A program made the translations under genes and the position numbers. From Haloarcula sebkhae (lineage in GTDB: Archaea; Halobacteriota; Halobacteria; Halobacteriales; Haloarculaceae), in NCBI RefSeq assembly GCF_014647415.1, contig NZ_BMPD01000001.1, positions 248,001 to 312,000 on the forward strand: DNA of 64,000 nt, written 5' to 3'. Of the stretch, positions 1 to 8,590 are shown one piece after another; the stretch's first letter is position 1; every line of letters starts with the position of its first letter. The notes below the pieces were generated by a model. It was not told the DNA's origin. It saw only the letters and a list, made by a program, of their open reading frames with translations, and searched no databases.

Positions 1-354
1 GCGGACAACGCTCCCGGCGAGAAATCGGACAGAGCTGTCTCCGGACTCGTACACCACTGCATCGATTGGGACCGTTCGCTGGATGCCGGAGTCGTTGCGG
101 ACTCGGAGCTCTCGCTTTACCGTGGTCAGTCGTCCTTCAGTAAACCGAACACGGACCGTCTGGTGGCCCGTCTGCTCCACTGGCCGGAACGTCGTCTCGA
201 ACGTGTTGGCGACGCGGGCCTCGTCGGCGGTCGCAGTGTGGCCGTCGACGACGGTCCCGACAACAGCCGTTAGTCCACCGAGCGCGACGACGGTCAGCCC
301 CAGCAACAGCACCACGCCGACGACGTGTGACTGGGCGTCAGTGTCGGACCTCAA
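1..354 (-). CDS. Type IV pilin-like protein, N-terminal part (cut by window edge)
   Basis: Reading the minus strand from a TTG at 354 gives an uninterrupted frame to the window edge (118 codons, C terminus missing). The product starts with a short polar stretch, then AQSHVVGVVLLLGLTVVALG, the hydrophobic H-domain typical of haloarchaeal pilin-like proteins, followed by a polar ectodomain. Such proteins are cleaved by a prepilin peptidase and assembled by a PilB/PilC machine. The TTG overlaps the TGA of the upstream platform gene (351-353), so the two are probably translationally coupled. No ATG or GTG fits the frame near that point. It is the third gene of a minus-strand operon with the ATPase and the platform protein. 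Start codon choice is the main uncertainty. Confidence 0.72.
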   Translation of the reverse strand, partial: MRSDTDAQSHVVGVVLLLGLTVVALGGLTAVVGTVVDGHTATADEARVANTFETTFRPVEQTGHQTVRVRFTEGRLTTVKRELRVRNDSGIQRTVPIDAVVYESGDSSVRFLAGSVVR

Positions 355-2243
355 ATCAGACCAGCCCCCGCGAAGACGACGTAGGCGATGAGTACTAGCC
401 CCGAGGAGTGTAACAGGGCTTCGTACGTCCCGCGACTCGCCGTGCCGGCGAACCAGCCACAGGCAAGCATCGTCGCCTGCGTGACGACGTAGAACCGGTG
501 TTGCTCCCGGGCCGGCTCGATCGCAGTCGGGTCGAAGGCGATGTTCGCACTGCCCGAAACTGACGACAGTTGTGCGAAGCTATCGAGGACGTAAACGTTG
601 ACGGCGACAGTAATCCCGATAACGAGCAGCGCTGTCGTCCAGCCGACCGCAACGTAGACGAGCAGGGCCGAACGGATTGATTTCCGGAGATGGTAGAGCT
701 GCCCGATCTCTGTCTGGAGCGTCTCGAACACGTCCTCCGCATCACTTCCTGTATCCAGTGCGCCGACGACAAGCCCGATGGTCTGTTCAGCCATCGGCGT
801 GCCGACGCGGTCGACGAACTGATCGAGTGCCGCGGCCCGGCGGTCGGCCGCAGAGTCACCGGGACTATCGCCCAGCGAGAGCGTGAATGCGAGCGACTGG
901 ACATCGCTAGCGAGCGCGCCGAGTTCCACGTCGTCGGCGACACGTCGGACCGCCTCTGGAAACGGGCGGCCCAGCGCGACGTGGCCGGCGACGGCGTGAA
1001 CGAAGTCCTGAATCTCTCGGTCTTTCGCGTCGTCCGCTCTGGCCCGGCGGACCGTTACCACACCGATGGGGACGCCGACGGTGGCGTACGAGAGGAGCGC
1101 GACGTTGACCGGACGGTAGCCCAGTGACCAGAGGCCTGCTGCGACTACTGTGCCCAGTGGTACGCAGGCGAGGAGTGCGCTCGCAGGGTTCGAAGGAATC
1201 GTTGCGAGTATGGCGACGGGGCTATCCGGCAGGCTGTAGCTTGGGGCGGCAGTGTTCCGCGGGCGAAGCGCGGCAACGACAAATGCCGCCAGCAACCCGG
1301 CAGCCATCACGAACGCTGCACTCCCGTAGACGACGATGGCACGGACAGTCGTTTCGCCCAGCGGCGTCGCAACGGGTTCGGAGAGGCCGGGCGCGAGAAT
1401 ACCCATCACAGTGACGATGAGGACGACGAGCGCGGGCAACACCAGCAACACGACGAACAGTTCCGCGAGCAGTTCGAGATAGCCGGTCGCCCGTTCGTGT
1501 TGTCGGCTCTGCTCGTGTGAGAGCAAGCGCCCCTCCATCTCCAAGTATCCCTCTAGTGCCTCGGCGCTCTGATTCGCGTGTTCGCGGAACTTCAGCAGAA
1601 ACGGCGCGAGCAGGTCCCGAGAAGGGGTTTCGCTGGCGACTCGCTCGATACCGGTGTCGAGACTGCCGGTGAGAATTCCCTGATTGAGCGCGCGCCGGAA
1701 GGCGACCGCTGTCTCACCGTAGGCGTCCTGTTCAGCAACGGCGCGTAGCATCTCGCGCCGGTCGTGGGTACCGGAGGCGAGAACTCTGAGGTATCGGACT
1801 GCGCCGGGAAGCGTGGCTGCGATGTCCGCGCGCCGCGCGCTGGCAACCCACGAGAGATACCGGTTGCCGGCGACGAACACGCCCCGCTTGAGCGTGAGCC
1901 CAGCGATGGTTCCGAGGACAGTGGCCACGAGAAGTCGAGGGACTTCCGGTAGCGCCAGTCGGTTAATTACGGGAAGGCTCTGCTGGAGTACCGCGACGAA
2001 CGAATCGAAGGTCCCCGGCGGCACGAGCATCGCTATCGTGGCAGTTCCGACAACACCGACACAGAGCGCTAGCCACGAGAGCCCGTACACTCTGGCGACG
2101 TAGACGCCGAAACCGGCGCTCGGATAGGCGGCTCGGTAGCGGTCGCGCGTACTTGCGTGGCGGTCGTCCTCTGCATGGTGGGCAAACAGGGCGTACAGGC
2201 CCCGGTCGAGCAAGCCGAGTGTCCCGCTGCCCTCAGTCGTCAC
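351..2243 (-). CDS. PilC/TadC-type type II/IV secretion platform membrane protein
   Basis: This 630-residue membrane protein has the two-part layout of archaeal PilC/FlaJ homologues. Two cytoplasmic T2SSF-like helical bundles alternate with hydrophobic pairs: near residues 50-75 and 100-115, about 257-325, the middle of the chain, about 520-545, and a final helix at the C terminus (SGLVLIAYVVFAGAGLI). It would anchor pilus assembly in the membrane and work with the ATPase encoded just upstream. The start is GTG at 2243, which overlaps the end of the ATPase gene by 11 bp. Its TGA overlaps the start of the pilin-like gene. The family call is firm. Whether the machine builds an adhesion pilus or another surface filament cannot be read from the sequence. 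Confidence 0.86.
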   Translation of the reverse strand: MTTEGSGTLGLLDRGLYALFAHHAEDDRHASTRDRYRAAYPSAGFGVYVARVYGLSWLALCVGVVGTATIAMLVPPGTFDSFVAVLQQSLPVINRLALPEVPRLLVATVLGTIAGLTLKRGVFVAGNRYLSWVASARRADIAATLPGAVRYLRVLASGTHDRREMLRAVAEQDAYGETAVAFRRALNQGILTGSLDTGIERVASETPSRDLLAPFLLKFREHANQSAEALEGYLEMEGRLLSHEQSRQHERATGYLELLAELFVVLLVLPALVVLIVTVMGILAPGLSEPVATPLGETTVRAIVVYGSAAFVMAAGLLAAFVVAALRPRNTAAPSYSLPDSPVAILATIPSNPASALLACVPLGTVVAAGLWSLGYRPVNVALLSYATVGVPIGVVTVRRARADDAKDREIQDFVHAVAGHVALGRPFPEAVRRVADDVELGALASDVQSLAFTLSLGDSPGDSAADRRAAALDQFVDRVGTPMAEQTIGLVVGALDTGSDAEDVFETLQTEIGQLYHLRKSIRSALLVYVAVGWTTALLVIGITVAVNVYVLDSFAQLSSVSGSANIAFDPTAIEPAREQHRFYVVTQATMLACGWFAGTASRGTYEALLHSSGLVLIAYVVFAGAGLI

Positions 2244-4470
2244 CCGTACCGACCTCCAAGTGCGGATTATCGGGGGTCCCGGCCTGTCGCCGCAGTCGCT
2301 CGACGGTCGCTGCCTCGTTCGTCTCCAGATCGGCCAGCACGCCGAACAGGTCGTCGAAATCAGTCAGCCCCTCCTGAACGAGGTACTGGACGTAACGGTG
2401 GCGACGGTGGAACGCGTCCTCGACGGCTGACACCGGTTCGTCACGGAGGGCCGAGAGTCGGTCGAAGATGCCGGTGTCGACCTGCCGCCGGTCGTCGCCG
2501 AACTGCGGGTGGTCGTAGGCGAGTTCGAAGTTCCCGTCGGGCCGTCGCCAGCAGACGGAGTTCCAGTGGATAGTCGTCCCGTCCTTGTGTATCGTCCCGC
2601 TGCGGTCGTTCCCACCTTCGACGACAGACGGGTCGTCGACGAACTCGACTACCTCGCCGACGTAGCGCTCACCATCGACGTGCCGAGGGAACACGACGAG
2701 GTCGATCTCTTTGAGCAGGTAGGTCGGTACGCCCTTCTCGATAACGCGGTTGACCAGCGATTCGATGTCGTCGGCGTGGGTCGTCCCGATAACGCCGTGG
2801 CCCGTGTTGAGCGTTTCAGCGAAGGTTTCGAAGGATGCAGCCGTGTTGATCTCCGCGATGACCTCGACATCCGGATTGAGATAATTGCACTGTGTCATCA
2901 GATCGGCCATCGTCACGCGGCGGTGGTCCCGCTCGTGGTCCCGAGTGGTGAGCGAAACGCCTGTCTCGTGAGGAATGCGGACTTCGCGTGACCCTTCGTC
3001 GATACTGATGGGGCGGTCCCGATACGGGATAAATGGCATATGAGCATTCATCAGGGTCGTTTTGCCGGCTCCGGTGGGTCCCGAAAAGAGAACGACGCCG
3101 TGAGATTCATACAGGAGCCACAGCAGCGCGACGAGTTCCGTCGGCAGCGAATCACGCTGGACTAAGTCGACCGGTGTCATCGCATCGCCCGACTGTTTCC
3201 GGATCGAGATGTGGGGCCCGCCTTCGCTGATAGTCGGCAGGGCAACGGCACAGCGGATGGTGTCGTCGGCGTCGTGGAGGCCGTCGCCGTCGGGGTCGAT
3301 GTTGACCTTCGCGCTCGGGTTCGAGGCGTTGAGTTCAACGCCGTCGTCGGCGGCCAGTTGCGTGACGACGTTGACAAAGGCCGCCTCGGAGTCGAAGGCG
3401 AGATTGGTCGGGACGCGGCCGTCGTGGCCGAGGTCGGCGCGCGGGAGGACCTTCACGCGCTCGTCGACCCGGTTCGCCTCGATGTCCTCTAGCGTGTGGT
3501 CCCGGATCGGGACAGTAAGTTTCCCGTAGCCGACGAGGTCCCGAAGGACGTAGTACAGCAGGTCGTCAAGGCGGTCGTCGGCGAACCGGTGGTCAACCGG
3601 CGGCACTGCCAGATCGAGTTCGGCCAGTGCCGACCGCAGTCGATAGCGGGCGGCGTCGACCCACTCTGTCGTGTTACGGACAGTTAGCTGCCGGGCGAGC
3701 AGTGAGCGAGCGCGTTCCCGGACGAACTCAACACGGTCTTGGACGACGCCGTTGACGCCGGTCTCCCAGACGCGCTCCTTGCACACTTCGATGAGCTGTT
3801 CGTCGCCGGGGAGCAGGTCCGGCTCTCGAACTGCGTACTTCGTCGTGAACGGATCGGCACCGAGGAGATGCTCGCGGTAGACGACGACCGGAATCGCGAA
3901 GCCCTGAAACCGGACGGTGTGGCGTTCGACGCGCTCGCTCGCGAATCGGTTGAGATACCCTGGGTCCGGTCCGAGGTCGGTTTCGGCCGGGGCGTAATCG
4001 TCGGTATGGACGACGACACCGTCGTCAGTCACGTCGGCGACATCGATGCGTGAATCCAACGCATACGGAGTCAAGTCGTCGAAACACGCCAGTGACGAGA
4101 GCGCGTGATACTCAATTCGACGACGGCTCGCCGGCGACGCGTCGATCAATCGGTCGATGACCCGACGGTGTTTCGCATCGAACCCCCCGTTCATCCGCTC
4201 GACGGCCCCCTCACGCGTCCGTGGACGCTCGATGTTCGCACCTGCGAAGTGTGACTCGACAGTCGACAGTGCGTCGGCCTCTGCCGCTGAAAGCACCGGG
4301 TCGCGGACGTCGTACCGGAACCCATTCCGTCCCCGTCGGACAGTCACGACGACCCCCGGATACACCTCGTCTTGCTCACGAACGTCCGGCGCGTACCAGG
4401 CGTCGGCGGCGTCCGGTGGCATCGGTGCGGGGACCTCCGGAGCGGTCTCCCTGCCAGCCTGTGCAGTCAT
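2233..4470 (-). CDS. Type II/IV secretion system ATPase (PilB/VirB11 family)
   Basis: This 745-residue ATPase powers assembly of a pilus-like filament. It has a Walker A motif, FSGPTGAGKTTL, near residue 462, a degenerate Walker B region (VEVIAEI), and a conserved GTTHAD histidine-box segment downstream. The first ~400 residues form the acidic N-terminal domain usual in haloarchaeal PilB proteins. I chose ATG 4470 over the longer open frame up to 4638. The extra 56 residues are not acidic and are encoded by AT-rich sequence, and a TATA-like element lies 26 nt above 4470. The gene heads a three-gene operon with pilC-like and pilin-like genes through overlapping reading frames. Confidence 0.88.
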   Translation of the reverse strand: MTAQAGRETAPEVPAPMPPDAADAWYAPDVREQDEVYPGVVVTVRRGRNGFRYDVRDPVLSAAEADALSTVESHFAGANIERPRTREGAVERMNGGFDAKHRRVIDRLIDASPASRRRIEYHALSSLACFDDLTPYALDSRIDVADVTDDGVVVHTDDYAPAETDLGPDPGYLNRFASERVERHTVRFQGFAIPVVVYREHLLGADPFTTKYAVREPDLLPGDEQLIEVCKERVWETGVNGVVQDRVEFVRERARSLLARQLTVRNTTEWVDAARYRLRSALAELDLAVPPVDHRFADDRLDDLLYYVLRDLVGYGKLTVPIRDHTLEDIEANRVDERVKVLPRADLGHDGRVPTNLAFDSEAAFVNVVTQLAADDGVELNASNPSAKVNIDPDGDGLHDADDTIRCAVALPTISEGGPHISIRKQSGDAMTPVDLVQRDSLPTELVALLWLLYESHGVVLFSGPTGAGKTTLMNAHMPFIPYRDRPISIDEGSREVRIPHETGVSLTTRDHERDHRRVTMADLMTQCNYLNPDVEVIAEINTAASFETFAETLNTGHGVIGTTHADDIESLVNRVIEKGVPTYLLKEIDLVVFPRHVDGERYVGEVVEFVDDPSVVEGGNDRSGTIHKDGTTIHWNSVCWRRPDGNFELAYDHPQFGDDRRQVDTGIFDRLSALRDEPVSAVEDAFHRRHRYVQYLVQEGLTDFDDLFGVLADLETNEAATVERLRRQAGTPDNPHLEVGTGDD

Positions 4471-4490
4471 ACGCAGCTTTAAATTAACTA

Positions 4491-4500
4491 TTGTATTTAA
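4491..4500 (-). promoter_or_regulatory. TATA box of the pilB-pilC-pilin operon
   Basis: The minus-strand sequence TTAAATACAA is centred about 26 nt above ATG 4470. That spacing would put transcription start on or next to the start codon, giving a leaderless mRNA. The surrounding 4480-4560 stretch is unusually AT-rich for this genome. Confidence 0.5.
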
Positions 4501-4753
4501 AGTTGTAGACTTTGTTTTGAGAAATTTAATTAAAATATAATGGTCTCGTTCAGGGTATATGAGGGACCGGACAAGCCATAAAAATGCTCTGTCAGCATAG
4601 AAGCATACGAACACAATAGGATCCCTTGATAACGTCAAAAAACCGCTAAGTAAGAGATCTGAACCTGCTTTTAGGGCCGTTGTCTGCCATCACTCGGTGT
4701 TTCGAGATATGCACCAGAATTATCATAACTGTGCCATCGGTTCAGTCATTTGG

Positions 4754-5368
4754 ATGAAAGAAAAGCAATCAGCGACGAGCAATGATAGCACAAAGTCGGC
4801 AACCGCCACACGACGACGGGTCATCAAAGGAGCACTTGGCACAGCAGCGACCGCGGCAGCGGTTCCGAGCCTGAGCAGCGTCGCGGCGGCCCATTTCCCA
4901 GTCCAGCTCGCGATCGACATCCAGCCCGAGAACGCGGAGAACTTCATCGACCTGTCGGAACACGACACCATCACCGTCGCAGTCAAGCAGTCAGAGTTCG
5001 TCAACAGTGACGGGGACAGCGAGACGTTCGACCCTACGGAGCGGACCGTCCGCTATCGGTTCGGCTCGCGCCTTGTACTGGAAGACGGCGAGGGTGCTCG
5101 ACCCGTCGACGGGGGCGAGATCAGGGAACCGGACGACGATGCTGCGGACGGCCAGGCGTCTCTCGTTCTCACGTTCCCAGTCGACGAGATGGGCTTCGAC
5201 GGTGGGGAGGAGACAGCATGGCTGTACTGGGAGCGGGATGAGTCCGGGGACCACGGCTACGCCGGCTTCGATTCCGTGCGGGTGTATCGTGGGCAGCCCG
5301 CAAGCCGCTCCCTGATCGAACAGCTACAGCGATTGCTGAGTGGTGAGACAGCGTCCAGTTCTGACTGA
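4754..5368 (+). CDS. Tat-exported protein of unknown function
   Basis: The 204-residue product begins with a polar N terminus, then a twin-arginine signal (TRRRVIKGALGTAATAAA) and a likely cleavage region around VAAAHF, so it should be exported folded by the Tat pathway. The mature part starts IDIQPENAENFIDLS. It contains a pattern (RTVRYRFG, ARPVDGGEIREPD, LVLTFPVDEMGFDGGEE) resembling small extracellular beta-sandwich domains with Asp-rich loops, which may bind calcium. I chose ATG 4754 over the upstream frame start because it gives a normal Tat signal length. It sits alone, divergent from the pilus operon. No enzymatic motif is visible, so the role is unknown. Confidence 0.7.
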   Translation: MKEKQSATSNDSTKSATATRRRVIKGALGTAATAAAVPSLSSVAAAHFPVQLAIDIQPENAENFIDLSEHDTITVAVKQSEFVNSDGDSETFDPTERTVRYRFGSRLVLEDGEGARPVDGGEIREPDDDAADGQASLVLTFPVDEMGFDGGEETAWLYWERDESGDHGYAGFDSVRVYRGQPASRSLIEQLQRLLSGETASSSD

Positions 5369-5454
5369 GCGGCTGCGAACCCGAAGCGGTACTGTCAGCG
5401 TGTACCAGTAATCGCTATGCTGGCGACTATATACGTCGAATCCGATGGCACGCT

Positions 5455-6132
5455 ATGGCCATCGTTGCTGAAATCCTTCTCGCGGACGAGACGCTTCCGC
5501 TAGTCGGCGTGGCGGACTCGATTCCGAGCGGCGAACTATCGATTTCGAACGCTGTCGGCCTCGAAGACGGAAGACTGCTGCTTACAGTTAGCGTCGACGC
5601 TGGCGCTCGCGACGCCTTCGAGCGCGAACTCGACGCGCGGCCACAGATCACCGACGCGGCGGAGATCGGGCAGACGGCCGATGGCTGGTTCTACAAAGTG
5701 GTCGTCGACGACGCGTCGAGTCTCATCGCGTCACATGACCCGGAGGAGTTCGAGGGTGTTGCGATGGATGCGACGGTCACCGCCGACGGAATACGGGAAC
5801 AGAAGGTGTTCTCGGACTACGACGCGTTCAGTGCGCTACAAGACCGGTGTGCGGTCAACGACATCCCGCTCGAACTACTGAACATCGCCTCAGACCCCGA
5901 GAATCCCGGTGAACGGGACCAGTTCGGCCTCACGGACAGGCAGTATCGGGCGATGTCTATCGCCCTCTCCTCGGGGTACTACGACTCCCCGCGTCGGTGT
6001 TCGACGGCGGAACTCGCCGACAAGCTCGACGTGTCGGCCGCCGCGGCGTCCGACCTCCTGCGCCGAGCCGAAAAACAGCTCATCAGTTCGACGGTCGGTC
6101 CCGACCAGTTCCGGAACGCACTCGCACAATGA
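5455..6132 (+). CDS. Bat-type HTH (HTH_10) transcriptional regulator
   Basis: A 225-residue protein with an N-terminal region of the haloarchaeal bacterio-opsin-activator-like type (about residues 1-150) and a C-terminal HTH_10 helix-turn-helix. The HTH core is seen as LTDRQYRAMSIALSSGYYD, then CSTAELADKLDVSAAAASDL and LRRAEKQLI. Proteins of this family sense small molecules or redox/light cues through the N-terminal part and bind DNA through the C-terminal part. It is a single gene; the SDR gene 124 bp downstream has its own TATA box, so co-transcription is doubtful. Its target is unknown. Confidence 0.85.
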   Translation: MAIVAEILLADETLPLVGVADSIPSGELSISNAVGLEDGRLLLTVSVDAGARDAFERELDARPQITDAAEIGQTADGWFYKVVVDDASSLIASHDPEEFEGVAMDATVTADGIREQKVFSDYDAFSALQDRCAVNDIPLELLNIASDPENPGERDQFGLTDRQYRAMSIALSSGYYDSPRRCSTAELADKLDVSAAAASDLLRRAEKQLISSTVGPDQFRNALAQ

Positions 6133-6139
6133 TATCCTC

Positions 6140-6157
6140 CCCGGCGTGAACGCTGGG
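6140..6157 (+). terminator. Hairpin just after the HTH regulator gene
   Basis: Eight bases after the stop codon, CCCGGCG, a TGAA loop and CGCTGGG form a 7-bp stem with one G-U pair. It resembles hairpins often seen at gene or IS ends in haloarchaea. It could act in termination or mRNA end protection, although no long T-run follows. Confidence 0.35.
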
Positions 6158-6256
6158 TTAGCCGCGCTCCTGTTCGACTTCGGCTCCCTGCCAGTATATA
6201 AATGGGCTTATCAGTAAGCAAAGCACGCTCGTGGCTGTCGCATCTACTGAATACCG

Positions 6257-7033
6257 ATGGCAGATAAATCCGAGACAGACGACGACCAGAGCACACAGCG
6301 ACTTGCAGGCGACGTTGCGATTGTCACCGGCGCGTCATCGGGAATCGGTGAGGCGACTGCGGAGGCCCTCTCCGACGCGGGCGCGAGCGTCGTTCTCGCA
6401 GCCCGGCGCGCTGACGAACTGGAGGCCCTTGCGGACCGAATCGAGTCATCCGGTGGGGATGCGCTGGTTGTACCGACCGACGTCACCAACGAGGACGACA
6501 TCAACTCGCTGGTCGAGGCGACAACAGACGAGTACGGTCGCATCGATATTCTCGTCAACAACGCCGGCGTGATGCTTCTCGAACCGCTGGAACGGGCAGA
6601 CCGCTCGAACCTCCGACAGATGGTCGAGGTGAACCTGCTCGGACTGATGAACCTCACCCACGCGGTACTCCCGGTCATGCAAGAGCAGGAGAGTGGCCAC
6701 ATCGTCAACGTCTCCTCTGTCGCGGGACGCCGCGCGTCGGCCGATTCGAGCGGCTACAACGCGACGAAGTTCGGGGTGAACGCGTTCACTGAGGCAGTCC
6801 GGCAGGAAGTGACGACACAGGGCATCCGGACGACGGTTATCGAACCGGGGGCTGTCGATACGGAGCTCGCGACACACGTGCCGGACGAACAGGTGCTGGA
6901 GCGGTTCGCGGAGATGGACCTCCCGATGCTCCACCCCGACGATATCGCTCGTGGCATCGTGTACGCGACGAGCCAGCCCGCCCGCGTGGATGTGAACGAA
7001 CTCCTGATCAGGCCGACCGGGCAGGATATCTGA
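6257..7033 (+). CDS. SDR-family NAD(P)-dependent oxidoreductase
   Basis: Classical short-chain dehydrogenase/reductase, 258 residues. The nucleotide-binding motif TGASSGIG is at residues 24-31, NNAG at 101-104, the catalytic Ser around 153, and YNATK with Tyr167 and Lys171. The acidic linker at the N terminus (SETDDDQST) is typical of halophilic proteins. A TATA element (AGTATATAAATG, about 6193-6204) implies a leader of roughly 35 nt. The reaction is a carbonyl/alcohol interconversion; the substrate cannot be told from the sequence. It belongs to the YdfG-like general SDR group by overall motif pattern (inference). Confidence 0.88.
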   Translation: MADKSETDDDQSTQRLAGDVAIVTGASSGIGEATAEALSDAGASVVLAARRADELEALADRIESSGGDALVVPTDVTNEDDINSLVEATTDEYGRIDILVNNAGVMLLEPLERADRSNLRQMVEVNLLGLMNLTHAVLPVMQEQESGHIVNVSSVAGRRASADSSGYNATKFGVNAFTEAVRQEVTTQGIRTTVIEPGAVDTELATHVPDEQVLERFAEMDLPMLHPDDIARGIVYATSQPARVDVNELLIRPTGQDI

Positions 7034-7281
7034 GGCCGCCGCGGCGCTCGTCGAACGCGATGTAGCGACAGTCGGCTCGAAACGGCATCTCTGCTGTTTT
7101 TCCTGCGCGTGGTCGACGGTACTGGCCGCCGAAACCGGCTGTTAGTTGCTCGAAACAGGAGCACTGTTACGCCGTGTGCGTCGCCGTCGTTTGAGATGGG
7201 GACTGTCACTGAAACGGGTCGCACAGTTGCCGAAACCCCCGGTATCGGAGGACCCTTACGTCAGCTACCCTAATCATATAC

Positions 7282-8502
7282 ATGGCAATTGAGACGGATG
7301 TCCTCGTCGTCGGTGGTGGCGCGACCGGCGCTGGCGTCGCTCGTGACCTTGCACTCCGTGGCGTCGACGTGACGCTTGTCGAGCGGAACGGCCTGACAAG
7401 CGGTACCTCCGGGCGCTCACACGGACTGCTGCACAGCGGGGCCCGCTACGCCGAGGCGGATCAGATCGGTGCCGAGGAGTGCATCACCGAAAACCGGATA
7501 CTCAAGGAAATCGCCGGGGAATGCATCCGTGACACCGGTGGGTTGTTCGTCCAGCTTGCCGGAGACGACCCTGACTACTTCGAGACCAAGCGGGCGGCCT
7601 GCGAGGAGATCGGTATTCCCGTAGAGACGCTGGACGCCGACACGGCCCGCGAGCGAGTGCCCGACCTCGCGTCAGATGTCGAGCGTGCGTTCGAAGTCCC
7701 CGACGCTGTCATCTATCCGTCGCGGCTCGTCGCTGCGAACGCCGCAGATGCACGCGACCACGGCGCGGCGATACACCCACACGCGCCCGTCGAAGACGTA
7801 CTCGTCGAAGACGGGCAAGTCGCCGGTGTGCGGGTCGGCGGGACCGTCGAGGACACTATCGAAGCCGGCTACGTCGTCAATGCGACCGGGGCCTGGGCGG
7901 GCGAACTCGCCGCAATGGCCGGCCTCGATGTCGAGATGCAACCGACGCGGGGCGTGATGGTCTCAGTCGAGTACGACGACCTTGAGCCGGTGCTCAACCG
8001 CTGTCGGGACCCCGACGACGGCGACATTGTCGTGCCACACGAGAGCGAGGCCGTCCTCGGAACGACGAGCGTGCCCGTCCGCGACCCGGACGAGTACGAA
8101 ACCGAACAGTGGGAAGTCGAAGAGAGCATCGAGGAATGTGCGGCGATGCTCCCCGCAGTCGCGGACGCACCGGAGGTCCGGACTTGGTGGGGTGTCCGGC
8201 CGCTGTACGCGCCCGACGAGGCGGAGCGCGGTCGCGGCATCTCGCGGGGCTTCTTCTTACTCGACCACGCCGACGACGGCGTCGACAACATGGCGAGCAT
8301 CGTCGGCGGCAAGCTGACGACCTACCGGCAGATGGCAGAGGCGACGGCCGACCTCGTCTGTGACGACCTCGGCGTCGATGCTGTCTGTCGGACTGCGGAC
8401 CAGACACTCCCGAACGTCGACGACCCAGAACAACTGGACGCGCTCGTGGCCGAGTTCGACGGGCAGGGCCCGACTGACGAAGACGTGGTCGGGTCAGCGT
8501 AA
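7282..8502 (+). CDS. Short GlpA-like FAD-dependent glycerol-3-phosphate dehydrogenase
   Basis: A 406-residue flavoprotein of the DAO/GlpA family. The FAD-binding GGGATGAGVARDL lies near residues 11-23, followed by TSGRSHGLLHSGARYAEAD, a segment strongly typical of GlpA, and the C-terminal FAD contact SIVGGKLTTYRQMAEA. GlpA oxidises glycerol-3-phosphate to dihydroxyacetone phosphate at the membrane with GlpB and GlpC. This copy stops at about residue 406, whereas standard anaerobic GlpA proteins are about 540-580 residues and end in a Cys-rich BFD-like domain. That domain is absent, and no glpB, glpC or glpK is nearby. It may be a paralogue with another electron acceptor or substrate. Confidence 0.78.
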   Translation: MAIETDVLVVGGGATGAGVARDLALRGVDVTLVERNGLTSGTSGRSHGLLHSGARYAEADQIGAEECITENRILKEIAGECIRDTGGLFVQLAGDDPDYFETKRAACEEIGIPVETLDADTARERVPDLASDVERAFEVPDAVIYPSRLVAANAADARDHGAAIHPHAPVEDVLVEDGQVAGVRVGGTVEDTIEAGYVVNATGAWAGELAAMAGLDVEMQPTRGVMVSVEYDDLEPVLNRCRDPDDGDIVVPHESEAVLGTTSVPVRDPDEYETEQWEVEESIEECAAMLPAVADAPEVRTWWGVRPLYAPDEAERGRGISRGFFLLDHADDGVDNMASIVGGKLTTYRQMAEATADLVCDDLGVDAVCRTADQTLPNVDDPEQLDALVAEFDGQGPTDEDVVGSA

Positions 8503-8560
8503 CCACGCCCATTGTTGCCCTGACCCAAGCCGAGAAAGAGGACTATCGGCTGACTGTACC

Positions 8561-8568
8561 GTTATAAG
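8561..8568 (+). promoter_or_regulatory. TATA box of the eIF2B-family gene
   Basis: GTTATAAG is centred about 26 nt above ATG 8591. This spacing predicts a leaderless transcript and supports that ATG over longer upstream frames. Confidence 0.5.
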
Positions 8569-8590
8569 GGTGGCAGCCGCACATACTCTC

